DNA of 64,000 nucleotides, from NCBI GenBank assembly GCA_947846985.1, contig CANTUZ010000005.1, forward strand, positions 56,132,389-56,196,388, in the 5' to 3' direction. This stretch comes from Fratercula arctica. Lineage: Eukaryota > Chordata > Aves > Charadriiformes > Alcidae. The position numbers were made by a program, and so were the translations under genes. The notes beneath the pieces were generated by a model. That model worked only from the letters and a program-made list of their open reading frames with translations, ran no database searches and had not been told where the DNA came from. Shown here one piece after another: positions 38,000-50,440 of the stretch (position 1 is the first letter of the stretch; each line of letters opens with the position of its first letter).

Positions 38000-40900
38000 T
38001 GCACGAGAGTGGATGGAGACAACACTCAACTTACCACTGTGAACCACTCAATACCCTTTGGCAGACACACATGAATCTATCTGTTAAGTAATCCAAGGAA
38101 CAGGGTGCCAACGTCTGGATGTCATTTCCAGAGGAAAGAAAGAGAGATATATACATGTGTGTTTCCTTTCTGTTTTGACTCAGCTGGTTGTCTTCTAAGA
38201 GTCACGAGACAGCCTGGGCAGTTCATTCCGTTCATTCTTGCATACGAGTGAAGATGACCTGTTCCCCAGCTGTTATACCCAAATCCTACGTATGTACCAA
38301 GGATAATGAAGTCAATTTTGTACTTCCTGACCTGAGATGAAGCAAGCTTTGGGGGAAACCATTCTCAGGGTCCTGAATGGTTTAGGTAAACCACAGGTTG
38401 TATGAAATGACACTCAAAGGCAGGAGTGTCTGTACTTGCACTGAGGCCATCACATCAGCTGTAAAAGCATCAGACTCTCTCCTCCAGAATATGTTGAGAA
38501 GTAGTGCCAGAAGCATGAAAACAGCAAAGGATCCTGGTGAGACTAATTTACCTTACTCAAAAGGTTGTATTGGGATTACAGAGTAGCTGGTCAGTGTATT
38601 GATTAGATTATTTATATTGATAATATACCATGGAGAAGTTGTAGTCAAGTCACCAAATTCATAGCTGAAAGCAACACAGGAGGACAATAGTGATCTTAGA
38701 CTAGAATAACCCAAATTTTCCAGTTGCTACTGCAGTGCTCCAACTACTTGACAGTACTCACAACTTTGAGTTTACAATGTTAGATTCTCTAAGCTGCTTA
38801 CAACAATGAAACCCAAGCATCTATTCCCTATTACCAGCAGAACTATACCTTAACAAGGAAATATGTTTGAAGTGCAAGTCCCCAGTCTTGCCCACAAATT
38901 TAATTTTAATCATATGACAGTACCATTAAGGAAATGGAACTTTCAAGGTTAAAGTTAAGAACACGTTTGTTTACAAGTTTTACTTTTCACTTTCCAATTA
39001 ATACATACCTACAAAGCCCAGTAGCCAAACCATCATTCCTCCTATTTCACCTCCACGGAGAACTTGTTCCTACATGTCTAACTGCATCTGTTCCCTGATT
39101 GATATAATATATGGAACTGCTAATTAATACAAAAACTTCAGTTCAGCCATTGAATACTCTTGAACAATAAAAAAAGGAAGAAATGTAAGGAAGAAATGTA
39201 GCTTTTCAGTCCCATCAAATTAATTTCACCTTAAACTATGTTCCTGGGCACCTGGCCATTGACTGTGAGGAATTGTGTAGGTCTGTCACATAGTGCATTG
39301 TACAAAGGACCGTTGCTTTGCTTCACTGCACTTCCTATGCCATGCACAGAAAGGTCGCAGCACATCCAGGACCAGTGGGAAAAGAAAGAGAGAAGGAAGG
39401 ATTAGAGAAGTGACCACAGGAATCTCGTATCTTATTTGCCCTGCCCCTTAAGAAATAATATTGATGGGTTTAGGGAAAGTTGGAAGTATCTAGAGCTGCA
39501 AAGAAAGGGGAAACAGTACCTGGGACCAAATGAAAGCACAGAGCTGGCGTTTGAGGATGGACAGGAAATGGAAGGAACCCAAGATACTTAGTCAGGATCC
39601 ATCCTTTGGCAGAAAAAAAATGTTTTATTGCTGCTTTATGTTCTTTAATTAAAATGGATTGGGAAAAACAGAAAGAACTCTACAGTTTAAAGAGGTCTTC
39701 AGTTCATCTGACTCACAGTATCATTTGTGGCACAGAAATTTTTCACATTTGAAGGCAAAGAAAACGTTGCAGACTCATTTTATACCAATGTATCCCCTTT
39801 TAATTGTCTATGATGGATGTGAAAAGAAAAGTATGCAGGCTGTGAAGAAAGTGATTGCCACAATATATCGGGCTGCTATGTTTCATCCTATCTACAAACC
39901 CAAATAACCCAACTCTCCAAGTCCTCTTAAGACACTGCATTTCACCTGTGTAGAAAGGAAGGTGGGTAGAAAATTACCCCGACCCCTCAGGGAATATAGT
40001 GCTTTCTGCTTTGACTTGTAAAAACATCCTTGTCAACATAACTGATAATTCATACATTACAGCACTTCACAAATATGAACATATTTACCTCCTCAACAGC
40101 TCTGTAATACAGCCAGAGCTCTGTATCCCCTCTGCATCAAGTTCAGCATCCTCCTCAGTACATGTACGCAGGATGAGCTTGACCATTTCCCTCCATCTCA
40201 CGAGTGGGAAAAATAAAGAAGAAGTGACAGAGCCCTGGAAGGAAAGCTGCAGCCAAACTAGGGCAAAAGCCCAAGTAATCTTTCCCTTTTCTCCCTTCTT
40301 TACAGTGAGCTTCTTTCTGTTCATTCCTGCTTTACTAGAGCAATATTAAAAGTTTAATTCCATAACTCTGGCTCACACAAGCAGTTGTTCTGCAAGCAGA
40401 AGCGTCCCATGAGATTAGTGAAATTAGTGCTGCTATATGATGGAATTTTAAAAAAGGGCCCCAGGTGGAAGTCACTGATGGTGGAAGTTGATCTAAGGCC
40501 ACTGAAGGAAACTTTTTGTACCACTTTCCTTGTTACTAAAAACCACCCATGAAATTAAGATATAGTTACTTGGAACCCACAGCGGCGGGTTGTAGGTTGT
40601 GGATTGTAGATTAGAGGTTCTGCATAACACTACAGTCTCCATTTTATATTAAATATATTTTAAAAAATTATGCCTTGATCCTTACCTATAGTGGGACAAT
40701 CACCATTTTCTGCAACATGCAACCAAAATCTTCTGCTTTGTTGTTTGGCGTCATACTGCAGCCTGGCCTGGACAGGGCATGTCAGGAACACTCCGGTGTA
40801 CGCATTTCAGTAAAATCGTCCTATTTCTGTAAATGAAGAGTCCTTGTTTTCTCCCTGATAGATGTGCAGGCATGCCTCACTAGCAATTACTGAGGGTCAC

Positions 40901-41039
40901 AGGCAAACAATTTCTACACCTACTGTACATAATAATTGTCATGAGAAATTATCTTCACAGCCTTCTAAGCTTCCCGTTTGCAAACAATGATCTGTATGAT
41001 AATAATATCTCTATAGCTTACAATGCATACACATTAGCC
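38000..41039. other. Gene-free unique sequence
   Basis: A 12-bp tandem duplication (GGAAGAAATGTA, near 39176-39200) is the only repeat. The 116-codon frame at 39999-40349 is serine-rich and overlaps a minus-strand frame, so it is not convincing. Confidence 0.6.
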
Positions 41040-41560
41040 TGGTGTACACACAGCACAACTTTCCAATAGAAGTCAGCATTGATCATCAAAAGTTTATTCC
41101 GTACTTCATAGCTGGGAATAAAATGCTTGGCATGTTTTTATCAACAAAATAGTCATTTTCAGTGCCTCTGGCTGCATATTATTCCTGACTAAATGGACAT
41201 GCTACAAACCTCCCACATTCCAGCATATGGTTTTCTTGCATGCTTCAGAAAGAGAAATTAAGCAGCCATAAGCATTAATAGTCTCTATAGTGCTAAATCA
41301 AGAAAGATTTTGCAGTATTATATCTCATAATATGGTTGCTTCAAGAGATGCCTCTTTAAAAACCAGAATATTTTTACATGCAGAATTAAGTATTATTTTC
41401 TCCCCATTTCTCATAATCCTTTAATATGGCAGACGTGCACCTGATCATGCTGTTCCCCATACAGCAGAGCATGTTTGCGGGCTGTTAAGCGCTAATGCAC
41501 CTCATGTATATGATACCTGTTCTTCCAAGCTGCCTCTTTTCCCCTGTGCACGCTGCAAGA
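41040..41560. promoter_or_regulatory. Candidate conserved non-coding block
   Basis: Unique AT-moderate sequence with ordered short motifs (CATATGGTTTTCTTGCATGC, GGGCTGTTAAGCGCTAATGC) and no repeats or frames. Its texture is typical of long vertebrate conserved elements. Confidence 0.22.
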
Positions 41561-42539
41561 ACATTTTTAATGAAATATTTTTCATTAATGACACTTGCAT
41601 TGCCTATGCGACCCATAAGGAAAAAAAATAAATAAATTCATTTTGCTTTGGATTAAGCTCAGTTTTAAATAACAAGCTGCATTATGAAGCGTACCTCCCT
41701 CCCCGGGCAGGGGCACATGCCTGCATATATGCACATACGTAGACACGCACACACAGGGAGCAGAGCCGTGCTTTTTCCTCTGAGCATCCTGTGGCCCCCG
41801 TAGTCCTTTAATGCTTAAGGCTAAAATGCTAAAATACTGAAAACAGGTGTACCTTGACCCTCTGAAGATCTGATAAGATCTGACTGGATCAAAGGCCAAG
41901 GTCACTTGAGTCATGAGATTGGCTGAGTGATATTATTTTTGTCATGGTTCCAAACTGTTGAGAGGTAGGACTCTGATTCTGGCACATGAGAATCAAATGA
42001 TATGATAGTCTAGTTATTAAATATGACAGATAGAAAAAGCTGTATGTTGCGCAGCTACTCTGTGATTAGTACCCTATATTTTACAATGTCACTGCTCCGA
42101 ATGCCGTAATACTTCCAAGACTCTTTCAAGAACTAAGGCTTTTGAATTTAAAAAGAAACAATAAAAGAAGATACGGATGAAATCTGGTAACAGCTCTGTA
42201 CAATTTCACAGCTTATTTTCCCAAACAGCATTCTACTTCAATAATTCCACTGTAAAACCAGTTCTCTAGCGCCGTTTTTTTCCTTAGGACCATCTTTAAA
42301 TCTTTTATTTTATTTTACTTTAATCAGATAGATGAATAAACTTCTATGGAGCACTAGAGGAAAGCAAAACAAGAAAAGTTAGCTCTATCTCCTCATTTTC
42401 ATGTTATGCTCGCATATAGATGCAAAGCATTTTAAATCCAGCACTATTCCCCTACAGGTAACCTATCCCGAGGATTAGGGAGGAACCCCACCAACAATAA
42501 AAATGCCCAACTCACCCACGTATCTCAAACACTATATTT

Positions 42540-42850
42540 TTAATGTAATCAAAAGTGAAGCAGTTTGGTGTTTAGCATGGCATATCTATAACTTACACAG
42601 TCTATCAGCTCGTGCATCTGTAAACTGGATATGCATTTCTCTCCCCCTGACGCTTTGCAAATGTTTTTAAAACGCTTTGAGATCCACTGATGAAAGACAT
42701 TTTAGCAGCATGCAGTACCACTGACAGGAGCATCTTGAGTGCCTGCTTGCATTTTGAAAACGCAGCCTTTTGTCTTTAGAAGAAGGCCTAAAACCCTAAT
42801 TAAATCGGAAGATTTTTGCGGGCTGAGGGATTGTACAGTATTAGATAAGT
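42540..42850. promoter_or_regulatory. Candidate conserved non-coding block
   Basis: Unique sequence with CpG-bearing motifs (ACGCTTTGCAAATG, AAACGCTTTGAG) and a homeodomain core in CCCTAATTAAATCGG. No ORF or repeat is present. Motif and texture evidence only. Confidence 0.22.
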
Positions 42851-43289
42851 TAGCAACAAACCCATCAAGCAGTCCAGGGGGAAAAAAATAAAATGCAATC
42901 AGGTAATCTTACAATCAGCAGATAAAAGCTAAACAGAAACATATTACATAGCCTGTAACTATAATAGGCTAACGCTGCATTATTTCCAAGACATAACTGC
43001 TGCATACATTCAGAGAGAAAGCAAAGAACCATGAAACGCTCAGTCAGAATGGGACAGGAAGGGAGAACTTGCATTCAAAACTTGGTATTTTCTATTGTTT
43101 CTCCTCAGAGAACAGATGATTGCTTGTTACAGATAATAAAAATGATGATATTAAGACATGTCTGAACGGGCAACAGTTGCTACTGTGCTTAAGACCAGAG
43201 CTGGAAGGAATGACTGTTTCTGTTTTGAGTAGAAGTGGGCCCCCTGGTCTCTAAGAATGTGCGCATGATGTATAATAGATACCTGTCTG

Positions 43290-43305
43290 ATATAATTAAT
43301 TATAT
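43290..43305. other. Perfect 16-bp AT palindrome
   Basis: ATATAATTAATTATAT is its own reverse complement and contains back-to-back homeodomain TAATTA cores. It could be a paired homeodomain site or chance AT sequence. Confidence 0.5.
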
Positions 43306-44582
43306 TTTTCCTAAATTTAACATTGCCTGAAGGGTAAAATCATTTTGCTTGGTGAAATCCCTCATGCCACACAAAGTCTGTGTGCAAGCCAGATTTAATT
43401 GCTGTGATAAAACCACAAGAAAGACCAGGTTTGCATTAAATCTATAACCACATCTAGTGAAGAATAGCTTTAATCACCTTTGAAATGGTGACCACAAGAT
43501 AATTAAAGGGAAAGTGTTCTCATTAGTAATTATCCAGGAATATCAAATCTCAGTTTATCATGAAGTCCAATTTAAAATGGCTTGGCATGGTTTTAATTTT
43601 TTCCTCTATTTCTGAGGTTATGAATCTCCTAGAATTTCTTCTTTGAGGGTGGGAAAAAATTCAAGTTTGCCCTGTGCAACTTCCCAATGCACTGTCACGC
43701 TTCATTTCCTGGGTCAGTGCTAGTCAGAGAGAAGATACCAGGTAACAGCAGTGACTTCTCATTGAGACCTTTGCCATTTTCACATTCAGGACAAACTGAA
43801 AACTGAAGTTTTTCATTCTCACTAAAGCCAGCAATACTGGTGCTGTTACGAGATGATATATCTTCTTGCTCCTATCACTAAATCCACTTCAAGTGTAGTT
43901 TCTCTGCTCTTGGTAACAAATACTTGGAGTCTTGTAGATATGCTTCCAGCGGAAAAAGAGAAGCAGAGTCTAACTTAAATCTAAACAAAAACTTGCTTGA
44001 ATTTGCCTGGGTAAATCAGCACTGCACCGGAGTTTTTCAAACAGCATGCAAGACCACCCCTATTCTCCAGAATCAAAGCGTTGCACTCATTCCAGGCTTT
44101 GACGAGAGTCACCTGTGTTATGAACTGACCCTAATCAAAGACCAGGGCAGAGAACAAATTCTCCTGCTGTTCACATTGTTTCCTCTGTCTGACCTGTTTA
44201 GCAAACCTAAGACTCATTAGGCTCAGCATTTGCTTGCCTGTAAAGAAAATGAATTTGGAAGACTGTGTTTAGGAACATCAGATAGTGATAACAGCAAAAC
44301 ATGGCATGTGTAGTAGGGTAAACTAGATTCTTTTACAGGAACTTATTTCCCTCTGCATACTTTCTCTGTTTTCCTCCTCCTTTCCTCTTTACACACCTTA
44401 GCAAATACGCCAGGAGGGGAGATTCTGGTCCGGTCTCAACTGCTGCCTATGAAATTTCAGACAGCTTGATTTTTGGCTTGGCAAAGTTTGGTGGGGGTCG
44501 TTTTCAATATTAGGCTTATAATGAAAGGCTTGTTGTAACCTTATCTATGTTATGTGGAAGAGATCAGCATCACTCAATCATT

Positions 44583-44604
44583 AAAAAAAAAAAAAAAAAA
44601 AAAA
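44583..44604. repeat. 22-nt poly(A) tract
   Basis: Homopolymer between CAATCATT and GCAGAAGG. No AATAAA upstream, so no support for retrotransposition. Confidence 0.88.
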
Positions 44605-44920
44605 GCAGAAGGCTTCTTTTCTTTCTTTAAATGTAATTTAGTTTTCCTTTCCCCCAAGTCTCGTTGTGGGTTCACTGAGCTATGCTCCCCTTCAGGCAGA
44701 AATGGAAACCAGAGGAGTTGCATTCCTTAAGCCCGTTTCTGACAGCGAGTGTGGCTGCATCGAGCTTAGCAGCTAAAGCCTTGCCCATTACTCTGTAGTG
44801 CAGCTGTGCGGAACTTGGCTGTTTCGGATCACGGTGCTTTTATAGAGACTTTCCCAAAGTCTTCACTTGGTTTGTTGCTGCTGAACTGTATTTTGAGACA
44901 GGCAAACACCACAAAAATAA

Positions 44921-44947
44921 GGGGGGGTGTGGGTGGGTGTGGGGGGG
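44921..44947 (+). other. Putative G-quadruplex
   Basis: Seven G, TGT, three G, T, three G, TGT, seven G: four or more G runs with loops of 1-3 nt, the strongest quadruplex pattern in the window. No gene start is nearby. Confidence 0.8.
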
Positions 44948-46747
44948 ATGTATCAAAACACTCAGTGAAAAGCCTTGCATTTCATCTGGTTTTGTGTTGA
45001 AATTGCATGGTGCTATGAAGTTTACATGATACAGAGGAATGAAAGAATTATTTGAACCTGGGCCCGGGTTTGCTTTGAAATGTTCATGAACCATAGCAAA
45101 ACTTTCAACTGATGTAAAGTGAGATTCAAGTTTGTAATGAAACCAGGCCATTTTACATGGATTCAGTTTTCATAATGCAGGTCTCTTACAGCTGTACTCT
45201 CAGAGGAACATATTCCTATCTCAAGATGGGATTTACATACTGTATGTAACTCCTCACATATCCCGGCAAGATTATTACTTTCTTATATAGCCGTAAATCC
45301 TGGAGCTTTATGTTATGTCAAGGGAACGGATAATCAGCTCACTAAGGGCCAAATCCTACCCCCTGAACCGGCATGTCAAGGCCCAAGAGGTAAGAGAAAC
45401 CCTATTCTTTGAGGAGATAGATTAGCAAGGCACACCCTCCGCAGTGGCACAGAAGATGCTCTGTTCACACCGGTGTGCCAGGGTCTCCGAGCAAGGATGC
45501 GGTCCAGCCCCGACAGCCACGTACAGAGCAGCACAGGAATCAGCAGCCCTGCACCAAATGGATCAGGCACTAGTTAGATCACGTCAATCATGTCCTGACA
45601 CACGTTAATTCTTTTCCCTAGAAGCATTCCTGCAACTTAAATTCAGAGAATGTTGGCCAGCACACATGGGCAATGTTAAAACTATAGAGAGGATAAAGAG
45701 AAAGCACCAGGTTCTGGACTTAAGTGCTACTCCCTAGCACTAAAAGCAGGGCAAACTGAAAGCAGAATAAAAAACTATAGCCCTGCACCATATTTAACTT
45801 TAAGGAAACCAGAGTGGGTTTTTTTTTCAGAATATGAATATTCTTTACTGCAACTTTCCTAACAGCAACAGCCTGAAGACCCCAATTCTCTGTATATGTA
45901 CCACCAGCACTCCTTACTATCTGCCTGCTTAATTCCCGTAATTTAGGATCCCTCCTGCCCTGACGTGCACCTATGTGCAAAGTGTGATGTATTGACACAC
46001 CAACCAAAAGAGGAGCTACAGAATCACAGCATTTCCTAAGGAGCACCACTCTGGAGAATGAAGTCAGCCAGGAAAAATGCCCTGTTTCAAAGGCCGAGAG
46101 CAAAGAAGAAACTTCCCTTCCCAGCAGCAGCCCTCGCGCCAGGCTGGCTCGGTTGTACTCAGCCTAAGCACTGCCCACATCAGACAAGCACCAGAGAGCA
46201 GGACATCGCCTTGCTCAGGTCTGATCTCTGACACTGGACCCAGCTTCCTTCCTCTGTCTCCCTGCCAAGCCAAAGCCCACCCAACACACCCCTTTTATGC
46301 TCGGCGTGGAGGGGTGTGTATAGGAAGCAATTAACTCCCCACAGCTGGCCTAATTCCTACAGGATGGAGAGGCAACTGTGGTCCCTTTTCTAGCCAGCTT
46401 AAGCATTAACCTCTTCTTCCCCGGTGTCTCAGGGGGGTTTGGGCACCCTCGCTGACAGCGACTTAGGGTACAGCTCTGAAGGCGTGTGACAGCTGACTTT
46501 CAGCAGCGGTCCCACATCTGAATGACAGAGGGCTATCTGTCTTGAAACAAAATATCAGTAACAGATCAAAACCAGAATTCTGTGTTTAGATTCATTATTA
46601 TAGATCTGGTTCAAGCAAGTATAATCATGTCCTGTAGAGATTAGCCAAAAGCGTAGCAAAGGAAGTCAGAACCACACAGTAAAATCTTATTTCATTCATG
46701 CAAGTGATTAATATATAATTGAATGATAATATTACAAATAATAATAC

Positions 46748-46798
46748 ATGGCACTTATATAGCACCTGCCATCTGAGGATCTCAGCACTTTGCAAACA
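46748..46798 (-). repeat. Ancient interspersed repeat module, copy 1
   Basis: On the minus strand it reads TTTGCAAAGTGCTGAGATCC then AGATGGCAGGTGCTATATAA. This is the AAGCGCTTTG..GATGAAAGGCGCTATATAAA-type module that recurs in amniote genomes as a repeat end. The second copy is at 50390-50440 in the opposite orientation. The family name is uncertain; a LINE 3' end is one possibility. Confidence 0.55.
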
Positions 46799-47022
46799 GC
46801 TACAAAAATCTCACACATGCTAACAACATGGCTTATGATCTTTTCAGCCTAACCTTTCAAAACTTTACATGCCATATGAGCGTGTTAAAACCAGGAAATG
46901 AATATGCCTGTGACTTCACAGAATTAGACATGCTTTTAGGTCTAAATCTGGTGCAAATATGTGCCCACCCTATGTGAATCTGGCCCCAGAGTGGCTACAG
47001 TTGGGATATTATTGGAGTGAGG

Positions 47023-47044
47023 TATATATGTGTGTGTGTGTGTG
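47023..47044. repeat. TA/TG dinucleotide repeat
   Basis: Three TA units followed by eight TG units, a short microsatellite. Confidence 0.85.
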
Positions 47045-47203
47045 CATACATATTTAATTACTATCTGAGTTTTCATTCATTTAGGGTGTGTCTTGGTTCA
47101 AGGAAAGGGAAAGAAGTTGTAGTGCCAGAAGTCATCTTTACCTTACACTGCCTGAGACAGAAAAAGCGGCAGTACAGCTCTCGAAGTGGAGCCCCTGAGA
47201 TAC

Positions 47204-47247
47204 CAAAAAAAAAAAAACCAAAAAAAACAAACAAACAAAAAAACCAA
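47204..47247. repeat. A-rich imperfect repeat
   Basis: Runs of A interrupted by CC and then CAAA units (AAACAAACAAACAAAAAAAC). Simple-sequence DNA that accounts for the lysine-rich frame there. Confidence 0.8.
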
Positions 47248-48146
47248 AACAGTTTGGCCAGGTTAGACAGAAGATTCATTAATGTGCCCTTGATGCAGTC
47301 TCTACCACAGGTGCTCACATAAAGCCCAGCCAGATGTAAAATCTAGATCAGAAGTTAAATTTCCTCCTGCAGGTATGTTGGCAAAGGCACTTGGTGCAGA
47401 GCCTCACACATGTACACCTGATTGGTGACTGTGAGGAGTGGTGGGTGAATGATGAAGGTACGTAAAATAAGGATTAACAGATTCAACCCATGTGCTTGGC
47501 AGATATATTAAAGTGTGCAGATTGCCATTATGTGCAGGGTTTGGAGAATGCAACAGCAATTCCTGTCAAGAGGCACCAAGAATTAAATGGGCCAGACCTG
47601 GTCCCCAGCTTCTCATATGGCCTTAAGAACATGCAGTGACTGAAGAGGGACAGTGGTGGCTTATGGATCTGGCACCAGCTTAGGAACCTGGAAGGCTGGG
47701 ATCTATCTGCAACATGGCCAGTGATCAACCGTGTCACCTCAGATAAATAATTTCTCTCCATATTTCTGCTTTCTTTCCACTTCAGGCTAAACTCTCTCTC
47801 CTTTTTAAAATCAAGTAGGATTTTTTTAGGGATTACATTCTGTTAAGAGGCAGTTTCTAATGGTCTAGTGGTCTTTGTGATACAAGGAGACCCAGGTAAC
47901 ATGAGCACAATGGTTCTCCATTAATCTCTTGTTCTTGGCAAAGCCAGTATTATTGACTGGGTGTGATACCAGATGAGGCCTCACAAAACTGCTGTAATTT
48001 TAATATACCTTAATTTCAGTAATATGAAATACTACTGAGCACAGTAACCCATTAATTGAAGATTTTTGTCTTCAGATATAGATATCTATCTCAATGCAAA
48101 GTTATTTTAAGAATGAGGACACATTTTCTCTCCTTTCCACTATCCT

Positions 48147-48312
48147 TTCCTTCCTTCCTTCCTTCCTTCCTTCCTTCCTTCCTTCCTTCCTTCCTTCCTT
48201 CCTTCCTTCCTTCCTTCCTTCCCTCCCTCCTTCCCTCCCTCCTTCCTTCCCTCCTTCCTTCCCTCCTTCCCTCCTTCCCTCCTTCCTCCCTCCCTCCCTT
48301 CCTTCCTTCCTC
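48147..48312 (+). repeat. Polypyrimidine TTCC microsatellite with CCCT-rich second half
   Basis: Pure TTCC units run from 48147 to about 48220 (over 18 units). The rest mixes CCCT and CCTT units. All 166 bases are pyrimidine, so the minus strand is all purine. GGG runs on the minus strand at 48277-48279, 48288-48290, 48292-48294 and 48296-48298 meet a G-quadruplex pattern. Three open frames crossing here (as PSFLPSFLPS-type peptides) are repeat artefacts. Confidence 0.97.
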
Positions 48313-48579
48313 GTCAGAACTGTTCTTTCCCATCTTTATTCTATAGACATTTAATCCTGTTCATTCTAAACTCTTGAGTGAAAAATCAATCTAAAGCACC
48401 TATTGCTCAAAGTGAGGCCATCCAATCAGGGACCAGAAATAAAACCAGGTGAACAGTCACACACAAGGAATAACTTAAAGTAAATAATCATAGTGTTCAA
48501 ATTACAGATAATTCATAGGGTACAGTTTGCTCACAAAAATAATTCAGCAGACAATTACAAATAATGAACTAATTTGGGA

Positions 48580-48880
48580 AAATCGCAATCAGCTTGTATG
48601 CATTACATTAACAGAAGAGCTGAATTTGCTGGATGAATTATTTGTTATGAAGAGTTCAACCAGCTCCACTATTTACTTCATAGAGTAGCTAAATCCAAAG
48701 AGCACACAGTGGAAACCACTGCAGAATGGAAATATTTACATATTATCTATGTTCGAAGTGCGCAATGAAAGTTGGAGAGAATACACAGCTAAAAAGCCAC
48801 GCTAATCGCCCTGGAAATCATCATGTAAAATTAGCATGCAATAGATGTTAAATGGCAAGCAAATAAATGCAGACATGTGA
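48580..48880. promoter_or_regulatory. Candidate conserved regulatory block with RUNX palindrome
   Basis: The sequence is unique and has CAGTGGAAACCACTG (48707-48721), exact 6-bp arms around AAA that contain RUNX cores on both strands. AAGCAAATAAATGC near 48858 is forkhead-like. The unbroken high-complexity sequence resembles vertebrate conserved non-coding DNA. Confidence 0.28.
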
Positions 48881-50389
48881 CCAAACTGGGTCAGAAAATT
48901 CCAGATCAGTATCGTCCTAACTCACTGATAGCATTCATCTCCTGGGTAGGGGAATGCAACGATGTAGTTACTATTGTTGCAGGGCACAGACCAAAATTTC
49001 AAACTCATTTGACTTACACGCACACACAAGGTTCCTAATTTCTATCCCATCTAGACTGACTGATGTTACTGGGTTCATACTAGAATCTGATGGAGTGCGA
49101 GGTGTTTGGAGCTGATTATGCAAAAATCTGTGAGCCCTCTTGAAATTTTGAGCCCAAATTAGCAAAACTGGAATATAATTGCATTTCACGGTAATCCCAT
49201 TTAGTTTTGGTTCTTCCTGAGGACAAAGCAAGAAATGGAGCAGGATACACGGGCACTGGAAGGAACTCAGATTTAATCCTCTCTTCTGGGCCAGTCTCTC
49301 CTTGCTGCATTTTGGAATCTTTCTTTGTGGGTGCTTGTCCTGTCTCATCTTAACTATGGGCTTTCAAAGTACACCTTCTACACAAGAACATTCAGAAACC
49401 TAGCTCGGGCCAAGTTTTAGACCAGAGAATATTTATTAGACAGCTTCGCGATTCTAAACATATTTACACTGTTCGACAACTTTAAATAAGGAATTTCTCA
49501 TGAACAATATCTTCTCTCAATTTCACAATCCCTATTATAGACTCTATTTATAATCCCTTGTGGAAAAATATTGCGAAGGCAACAGTGAAGAAAAGAGCTT
49601 AAAATGAACATATGTTATTTTGGTAAAGTTAAAAAATTATAGCCTTTCTTGTTCTCCTTTTCTACCCTTGTTTCCCCTGCTTTGGTTCAGACCAGGTCCA
49701 AATAAAATCAAATAAGGATTTAGGGGTCAGTTTGGGATCAATCCCTTTCTAACAGTGCCGTTCTTACCACACCAGAATGTTATGTAGTTTCGTTTTTTTT
49801 CTCTTTTTGAATGTCGGCCATCATTTCAGCCTGCGTGCTCTGCTGCACGGAACTCAATATGCAAGTTGCAGAAGTGTCCCGGATTTGGCTTTGACCAAAA
49901 ATGTGAGTTTCCTAAGCACCCCGTGTCCCCAGCATTTCTCAGCACTCGTACTCCCTGCTACACCATATGGCACTGGAATACTCAGTGGGAGTTGAGGCAG
50001 TAGAAAAATCCTGGGTGAGGCTACATGAAGCTACAAACACCATTTGAAAACTGAAGTTGCCTCGCCACTCTGACCAGAAAGTCTCCACAAACCACTAATA
50101 AATGTACTCCAGACCACAGTTGGGGAAAGGCTGAGATAGACAAATCATTTAATAACCAGAACATGCTCTTCATTCACAGTGCTTTCTTTAAAGGGGAATG
50201 AAAAAGAGGCAGAGTGTTTGACAAAGCATTTCCTTTAGGCAATACAATACTTACTTTTAATTTATAATCCAGTTTACTTGGCCAAAATGACTTTTCCTTC
50301 TCATTTCGCTGCTATGTACTTTGCTGGGAGCCAGCTGGTCACCACTTTCTGCCCTAGAGGTAGCTGCTCTTCACTGGTGCTTTATATTG

Positions 50390-50440
50390 TTGTGAAGTGC
50401 TTAGGGATTTACAAGATGGAAGACACTATAAATGTGAGAA
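50390..50440 (+). repeat. Ancient interspersed repeat module, copy 2
   Basis: TTGTGAAGTGCTTAGGGATT then AAGATGGAAGACACTATAAA. It aligns with the minus strand of 46748-46798 over the whole module (AAGTGCT, GAT, AGATGG, CTATA). More diverged than copy 1. Confidence 0.5.

Larger units (their letters stand above)
43306..46747. other. Gene-free sequence
   Basis: 43490-43560 has clustered homeodomain cores (CATTAGTAATTATCC). 46080-46520 is GC-richer and stop-poor. No gene family or splice-flanked frame is recognised. Confidence 0.55.

Noticed and set aside
46000..46030. Minus-strand CR1 end at ACAGAATCACAG
   Set aside because: The match stops after a dozen bases; none of the upstream CR1 blocks follow.
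46080..46520. Second solo LTR in the GC-rich block
   Set aside because: Promoter-like phrases are present but no paired TG/CA ends or target duplication could be found.
48056..48354. Serine-proline-leucine and glycine-glutamate-arginine repeat proteins
   Set aside because: They are direct translations of the TTCC/CCCT microsatellite in several frames.
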